NCBI GenBank assembly: GCA_963809695.1
Contig: CAWEKI010000008.1
Span: 248,001 to 312,000 of the forward strand
Direction: 5' to 3'
Source: JAGDMJ01 sp963809695
Lineage (GTDB): Bacteria > Bacteroidota > Ignavibacteria > UBA10030 > UBA6906
DNA length: 64,000 nt
The translations under genes and the position numbers were made by a program. Positions 60,094 to 64,000 of the stretch are shown here, piece by piece. Positions within the stretch are counted from its first letter, which is position 1. The number at the start of each line of letters is the position of its first letter. Under the pieces are notes generated by a model. It was not told the DNA's origin, made no database searches, and worked only from the letters and a program-made list of their open reading frames with translations.

Positions 60094-62072
60094 CGCTCTT
60101 CGACTGTCGGCGGATTCCGGCCCTCGTGCCCGGGTTGGCGGCTTGCTTCGGCAGCCTGGCGTTGGCGCAAGACCAGGTTCCGGACACCGTCTTGTTTGGA
60201 GTCCCGGCAGAGCGTTTCTTCGAGCTTATTGATGACGAGGAGGCGTCTTCGAACGTTGCCGAGACGCTCGCATGGCTTCATGAGAACCCGATCGACCTGA
60301 ACAGCGCGCAGCGGGAGGACCTCCTGCTCATTCCGGGGGTGACGGGCGAAGATGCAGACGCGATTCTGCGCGCCCGCGAACGCGAGGGACAATTTGCGTC
60401 AGTGGAGGCAATCCAATGCATCCCCGGGGGAAAAGAGCTGCTTGCAGGAATTCGCCCGTATCTCTTCGTCCAACACACGGACGCTGGCAACGCCGGGAAC
60501 CGGATTCCTGCTGCCATCGTCTCTTGGCGCTTGTCCGGTCTTTTACCCGGGGCGGCAACCCCTTCCGATCCCGACATGCTCGGGAGCCTCACCAGATCAC
60601 TCTCACGCGTCGCTTTAAGACTCTCTGAACATGTCAAGGCCGGCGTTCTCTTCGAGAAGGATGCGGGGGAGCGAGTACGCGATGGGTTTCTCTCGGGTTA
60701 CTTCTCGTTTCATGGCAACGGGCTGATCGAACAGGTCGTTATTGGAGATTTTACCGCGGAAGCCGGGCAGGGGCTGGTCCTCTGGCGTGGGGCTGATGGC
60801 GGCAGAAATGGGGATCTGGTTGGTGGGATCCGCAAGTCCGGCGCTCGATTGGTCCCGTATCACCTGGCCGATGAAGCCCATTATCTGCGGGGTGGGGCGG
60901 TCGCTTTGAAGAGCAAGTTCTCGGCGGTTACTGTGAGGTGCTTGCTCTTGGTGTCACGAACACCGCTTGCTGCAAGCGTCAATGACCAGGGTGAGGTGAC
61001 AAGCTTTTATTCCAGCGGCCTTTACAGAACGGCTGCGGAGATGGAAAAACGAAGCCGCGTGCATGAATTCCTTGCGGGAACTCGTTTCGAATGCGGTGTC
61101 CGGGGGAAAGGTACCATCGGCCTCACCTATTACCGTTCTGTATTCGATCGGGGAGTGAAGCCAGGTTCGCACTTTGGATTTACAGGGGAGAAGTCCGAAG
61201 TTGCAGGTGGAGATTTCAATATCACGCTAGGGGGTGCTGCGCTCTTTGGAGAAATCGCTCGGTCGGTTGAAGGAGGAACGGCCTGGACAGCAGGCGCGGT
61301 GATGCCTCTCGATTCTACGGCAAGGGTAAGCATCTCGTACAGGGACTATTCAATGCATTTCAACAATCCCCACGCACGCGCCTACGGAGTGCAGGCAAAT
61401 ACAACCAACGAGCGCGGCATCGCCATCGGTTGGTCAGTGCGTCTGGCCCGGGCAATTGTACTTCATGGCTACGCCGATCAATGCAAGATACCGGGGAGCA
61501 CCTACACCAGCTTGCTGCCCCACACTGCGAACGATTTCCTGGTCGAGGTTACCGCGCTGCCGATCCCAGATATGCGCTTCTCTCTGGCTCTCCGTTTGCG
61601 CAACTCGGAAATCATGCAGGCGGGCCCGGGGTCTCCTTCAAGTCCTTCAAGTGTTCAGGGGAATCGAGACAGGAAGAGTGCAAGATTCGCTGCCCTGATG
61701 GAAATGTCCTCCCATCTTGAGGCGAAGACAAGAATCGAGCACGTGGAATCCCGATTGTCCATGTCGAGCCGGGTGGACGAAGGGAACATGGCGTCCCAGA
61801 CATTCTCCTTTGACGCCACGGGAATGGCGTGCGAGTGTGGCGTGACATTCTTCGAAGCGGACTCATACGATGCACGTCTCTATGATTATGAAGGGAACGT
61901 ACGCGGATTCGTGCCCAGCCCGCCCTTGTACGGCAGAGGATCCCGGTGGCATGTGTTGTTCTCCTGGTCGTTGCCTGTCTCCATGCGCCTTGCGGGAAAA
62001 TATGCTGTGACGTTGCGGGAAAAGAACCCGGTGGCGCGGGAACTTGTGATACAGGCGGAACTGCGCTTCTAG
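60090..62072 (+). CDS. Helix-hairpin-helix protein with barrel-like body
   Basis: A 660-residue exported protein: signal peptide about 1-25, then two helix-hairpin-helix motifs of ComEA type (IDLNSAQREDLLLIPGVTGE and AILRARER, about 66-130), then about 500 residues of predicted beta-strands with alternating aromatics and GYF-type turns, typical of outer-membrane barrels. The HhH start suggests DNA binding; together with comEC at 4 kb a DNA-uptake role is possible. ATG 60090 overlaps the barrel gene by 4 bp. Confidence 0.7.
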   Translation: MTLFDCRRIPALVPGLAACFGSLALAQDQVPDTVLFGVPAERFFELIDDEEASSNVAETLAWLHENPIDLNSAQREDLLLIPGVTGEDADAILRAREREGQFASVEAIQCIPGGKELLAGIRPYLFVQHTDAGNAGNRIPAAIVSWRLSGLLPGAATPSDPDMLGSLTRSLSRVALRLSEHVKAGVLFEKDAGERVRDGFLSGYFSFHGNGLIEQVVIGDFTAEAGQGLVLWRGADGGRNGDLVGGIRKSGARLVPYHLADEAHYLRGGAVALKSKFSAVTVRCLLLVSRTPLAASVNDQGEVTSFYSSGLYRTAAEMEKRSRVHEFLAGTRFECGVRGKGTIGLTYYRSVFDRGVKPGSHFGFTGEKSEVAGGDFNITLGGAALFGEIARSVEGGTAWTAGAVMPLDSTARVSISYRDYSMHFNNPHARAYGVQANTTNERGIAIGWSVRLARAIVLHGYADQCKIPGSTYTSLLPHTANDFLVEVTALPIPDMRFSLALRLRNSEIMQAGPGSPSSPSSVQGNRDRKSARFAALMEMSSHLEAKTRIEHVESRLSMSSRVDEGNMASQTFSFDATGMACECGVTFFEADSYDARLYDYEGNVRGFVPSPPLYGRGSRWHVLFSWSLPVSMRLAGKYAVTLREKNPVARELVIQAELRF

Positions 62073-62143
62073 AGTTCGTCATTCTGCGCAAGTCTCAACT
62101 CCTGTGTTTGCCTTCTCCAGAGCACTCTGGCTCTTTCACTTCG

Positions 62144-62172
62144 TTGCTCACAACCCCGCTTTGGCTTATATT
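62144..62172 (+). promoter_or_regulatory. Promoter before the GNAT remnant and mnmA
   Basis: TTGCTC (62144-62149), 17-bp spacer, TATATT (62167-62172), 26 bp before the GNAT-like ATG at 62198; likely also serves mnmA. Confidence 0.5.
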
Positions 62173-62197
62173 CCCCTCAGAAATCCGGAGTACGCCA

Positions 62198-62431
62198 ATG
62201 GAGCTTCAAACGGGTCTTTGCGCTGTGCGGTCCTGGCAATGGTCGGACCGGGATTCTCTTGTCAAGCACGGCAACAATCGCAAGATCTGGATCAATGTCC
62301 TTGACCGGTTTCCCTATCCCTACAGAAAGGAGGATGTGAAGCGGATCTCGGCGGAGATCGGCTATTGGCTTGGGGAGAAATTCTGGGGAAAAGAGATCAC
62401 GACTGCTGCTCTTCGAGCCGTGACCCGGTGA
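62198..62431 (+). pseudogene. Truncated GNAT acetyltransferase remnant
   Basis: The 77-residue frame starts like a RimJ/L-type GNAT protein (LVKHGNNRKIWINVLDRFPYPYRKED) then jumps to AEIGYWLGEKFWGKEITTAALRAV, the acetyl-CoA-binding helix, and stops after it. About 40 residues between the two parts and about 60 at the C-terminus are missing compared with a normal 160-180-residue enzyme. Too little remains for a fold, so it is a gene remnant. Confidence 0.78.
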
Positions 62432-62471
62432 GTGACGTTGTGCCGAAGGAGATTTTTCCCTATTTTATAAT

Positions 62472-63593
62472 ATGAGCGCCAAGAAGCGGATTGTTGTAGC
62501 AATGAGCGGTGGTGTGGACTCTTCAGTCGTCGCAGCCATGCTGGCAACTGAGGGGCACGAGGTCATCGGGATCACCATCAAGACGTATGCCTACGAAGAT
62601 GTGGGTGGTAACAGCGGGAATGAAAGCAGCTGTTGTTCGCTGGATGGCATCAACGACGCGCGTGCCGTTGCTGCCCAATTCAACTTTCCCCACTACGTCC
62701 TGGACTTCGCCGAACCGTTCAACAACGCGGTAATCGAGGACTTTGTTGCGGAATACATGCGCGGCAGGACCCCCAATCCATGCGTCATCTGCAATCGGAA
62801 GATCAAGTGGGAAGAATTGATCAGGAAAGCCGAGGCCCTCGGGGCCGACTGCATTGCAACCGGTCACTATGCGAAACTCCGCCGAATTCCGGAAACGGGG
62901 CGTTTTGTGATTTCCCGCGGCCGCGACGGAGGCAAGGACCAATCCTACGCCCTCTGGGGTCTCACCCAGGCATCTCTTGCGCGAACCCTTTTTCCCCTTG
63001 CAGAATACATGAAGCCGGAAGTCCGCGCGCTCGGCGCGAAGCTTGGGGTGGCCGTTGCGGGAAAAGGGGAAAGCTTCGAGATCTGCTTCATCCCTGACAA
63101 CAACTATGAGCGGTTCCTCAAGGAGCGTATCCCGGGGTTGGAGCGGAAAGTGGCGGGAGGAGATATCGTTCAGGACGGCCGCGTCGTGGGACAACACCGC
63201 GGTTTTCCGTTCTACACGATCGGCCAGCGCCGGGGGATTGGCGTTGCGATGGGAGAGCCGATGTATGTGACCGGGATTGACCCCCGGAACAATCGGGTAG
63301 AGGTTGGGAATGAGAAAGCACTCTATCATACCGGGCTCGTCGCGCGCAGTGTCAACATGGTGAAGTACGAGCACTGTCCGGTCGGACTCCGCGTCAATGT
63401 GTGCATTCGTTACAAGGACAGCGGCGGAATGGGGATGGTGGAAGAGCTGCCAGACGGCCGGTTGAACGTACTGTTTGATGAGCCCCGGCGGGCCATTGCT
63501 CCGGGGCAGTCCGCCGTACTCTATGAGGGGGATGATCTGGTTGGCGGGGGAGTGATCGACCAGGTACTCGGCGATGCTCCCGTCTCGTCCTGA
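62472..63593 (+). CDS. mnmA: tRNA 2-thiouridine(34) synthase MnmA
   Basis: MnmA thiolates the wobble uridine of Glu, Gln and Lys tRNAs, taking sulfur relayed from cysteine. The 373-residue protein has the PP-loop SGGVDSSVVA (about 12-21), the catalytic Cys104 in NPCVICNRKIKW and Cys205 in FEICFIPDN, plus GKDQSYALWGLTQ. Length is normal. TATAAT directly abuts the ATG (62466-62471); it is probably too close to be this gene's promoter. Confidence 0.94.
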   Translation: MSAKKRIVVAMSGGVDSSVVAAMLATEGHEVIGITIKTYAYEDVGGNSGNESSCCSLDGINDARAVAAQFNFPHYVLDFAEPFNNAVIEDFVAEYMRGRTPNPCVICNRKIKWEELIRKAEALGADCIATGHYAKLRRIPETGRFVISRGRDGGKDQSYALWGLTQASLARTLFPLAEYMKPEVRALGAKLGVAVAGKGESFEICFIPDNNYERFLKERIPGLERKVAGGDIVQDGRVVGQHRGFPFYTIGQRRGIGVAMGEPMYVTGIDPRNNRVEVGNEKALYHTGLVARSVNMVKYEHCPVGLRVNVCIRYKDSGGMGMVEELPDGRLNVLFDEPRRAIAPGQSAVLYEGDDLVGGGVIDQVLGDAPVSS

Positions 63594-63640
63594 AATGCTT
63601 CGATTCAGGGCCTGTCAAATCTCAGACGTTTTGCCAAGGA

Positions 63641-63673
63641 TGACGGCGGCAAGGATATCTCCCACCGCCGTCA
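63641..63673 (+). terminator. Hairpin between mnmA and the minus-strand hydrogenase gene
   Basis: TGACGGCGG (63641-63649) pairs with CCGCCGTCA (63665-63673), 9 bp with a 15-nt loop, overlapping the stop codon of the convergent gene. No T run on either side, so termination is uncertain. Confidence 0.4.
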
Positions 63674-64000
63674 CTTCAGCCTGCCCAGCGCGAGCAGAAT
63701 GCCGTGCAGCAGTGCTTCAGGACGGGGAGGACAGCCCGGGATATAGACGTCCACCGGAACCACAGTGTCGACTCCGCCGCAGGAGGCATAACTTTTTCCA
63801 AATATCCCTCCGCTGATGGCACAGGCGCCCACCGCCACCACAAGCCGGGGCTCGGGCGTGGCCTTATACGTCTCTTTCAGTGCAAGTTCCATATTCCGCG
63901 TCACCGGCCCCGTCACAAGGAGCATGTCGGCATGGCGTGGTGACGCGACGAAGTGAATGCCAAACCGCTCAATGTCGTAGATCGCATTGTTTAGCGCAGT
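63671..64000 (-). CDS. Group 4 hydrogenase / NuoB-like small subunit (5' end outside window)
   Basis: Read right to left, the frame is open past 64000. The visible 109 residues include NNAIYDIERFGIHFVASPRH, ADMLLVTGPVTRNM, VVAVGACAISGG and YIPGCPPRPEALLHGI, which carry three of the Cys that hold the proximal [4Fe-4S] cluster in NuoB/HyfI/EchC-type subunits. The SPRHAD-VTGPVT pattern favours a membrane-bound group 4 hydrogenase or related complex. It is on the opposite strand to mnmA, so it starts a different unit. Confidence 0.85.
   Translation of the reverse strand, partial: TALNNAIYDIERFGIHFVASPRHADMLLVTGPVTRNMELALKETYKATPEPRLVVAVGACAISGGIFGKSYASCGGVDTVVPVDVYIPGCPPRPEALLHGILLALGRLK

Noticed and set aside
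62466..62474. Leaderless mnmA from TATAAT abutting the ATG
   Set aside because: A transcription start would fall downstream of the ATG, and a better placed promoter lies at 62144-62172.
1..64000. tRNA, rRNA or CRISPR features
   Set aside because: No cloverleaf-type GGTTCGAATCC block, rRNA-like sequence or regularly spaced repeat was found by eye; a tRNAscan-SE/Infernal run would settle this.

Overview
The window is a GC-rich bacterial chromosome segment, most likely from an Ignavibacteria/Kapabacteria-type member of the Bacteroidota-Chlorobi (FCB) group. The evidence is two secreted proteins ending in the type IX secretion (T9SS) type A sorting domain with a YPNPFNPxT signature, a DUF4835/PorD-like protein, a PorV-like barrel, TonB receptors with carboxypeptidase-regulatory-like N-termini, an Omp85 protein, and HPr kinase with no visible PTS. 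Placement is inferred from gene content; no rRNA or tRNA gene was seen. Promoters look like ordinary sigma-70 sites (TTGnnn, 17-bp spacer, TATATT-like), not the Bacteroidetes TTTG/TAnnTTTG type.

Layout. 1-13.5 kb: end of an MFS transporter, then translation and repair housekeeping (prmC, dtd, a metalloenzyme-superfamily protein, comEC, a SpoU methyltransferase, a VTT membrane protein, a pseudouridine synthase, Nudix, PfkB kinase, mtnA, recO) and a Do-type HtrA protease. 13.5-17.7 kb: HNH endonuclease, trpS, scpA-scpB, a second pseudouridine synthase. 17.7-27.3 kb: envelope section with a trypsin-like lipoprotein, an intact and a broken TPM-domain gene, a CPBP-like/PP2C phosphatase fusion, lspA, a thioesterase, two T9SS cargo proteins and an O-methyltransferase. 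27.3-38.8 kb: palindromic repeat, lysS, TonB receptor plus lipoprotein, GH57 enzyme plus glycosyltransferase, Ctp protease, DUF3108 protein, a deleted gamma-carbonic anhydrase and an MBL hydrolase. 38.8-40.2 kb: an insertion sequence whose transposase is out of frame with its start at an A7 run. 40.2-48.0 kb: a strong promoter and a structured leader carrying six copies of an 11-bp motif, then hypothetical-ybeY-smg-topA-xer, hpf-hprK, an M23 peptidase and a DUF2795 protein. 48.1-58 kb: Omp85 protein, holB, metG, lipoprotein plus TonB receptor, and a tatD/radical-SAM fusion broken by a frameshift. 58-64 kb: the PorD-like gene (minus), a PorV-like barrel, a helix-hairpin-helix protein with a barrel-like body, a GNAT remnant, mnmA and, on the minus strand at the right edge, a group-4 hydrogenase/NuoB-like small subunit.

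Almost every gene to 58 kb is on the plus strand in tightly packed, often overlapping units, consistent with a leading-strand housekeeping region. No CRISPR array, phage or complete defence system was seen. The least explained parts are the repeat-bearing leader at 40236-40442, the A7 transposase, the TatD/radical-SAM fusion, the CPBP-PP2C fusion, the two TonB-receptor/lipoprotein pairs and several genes that have lost catalytic residues or whole segments (peptidase-MA-like, gamma-carbonic anhydrase, TPM, GNAT).
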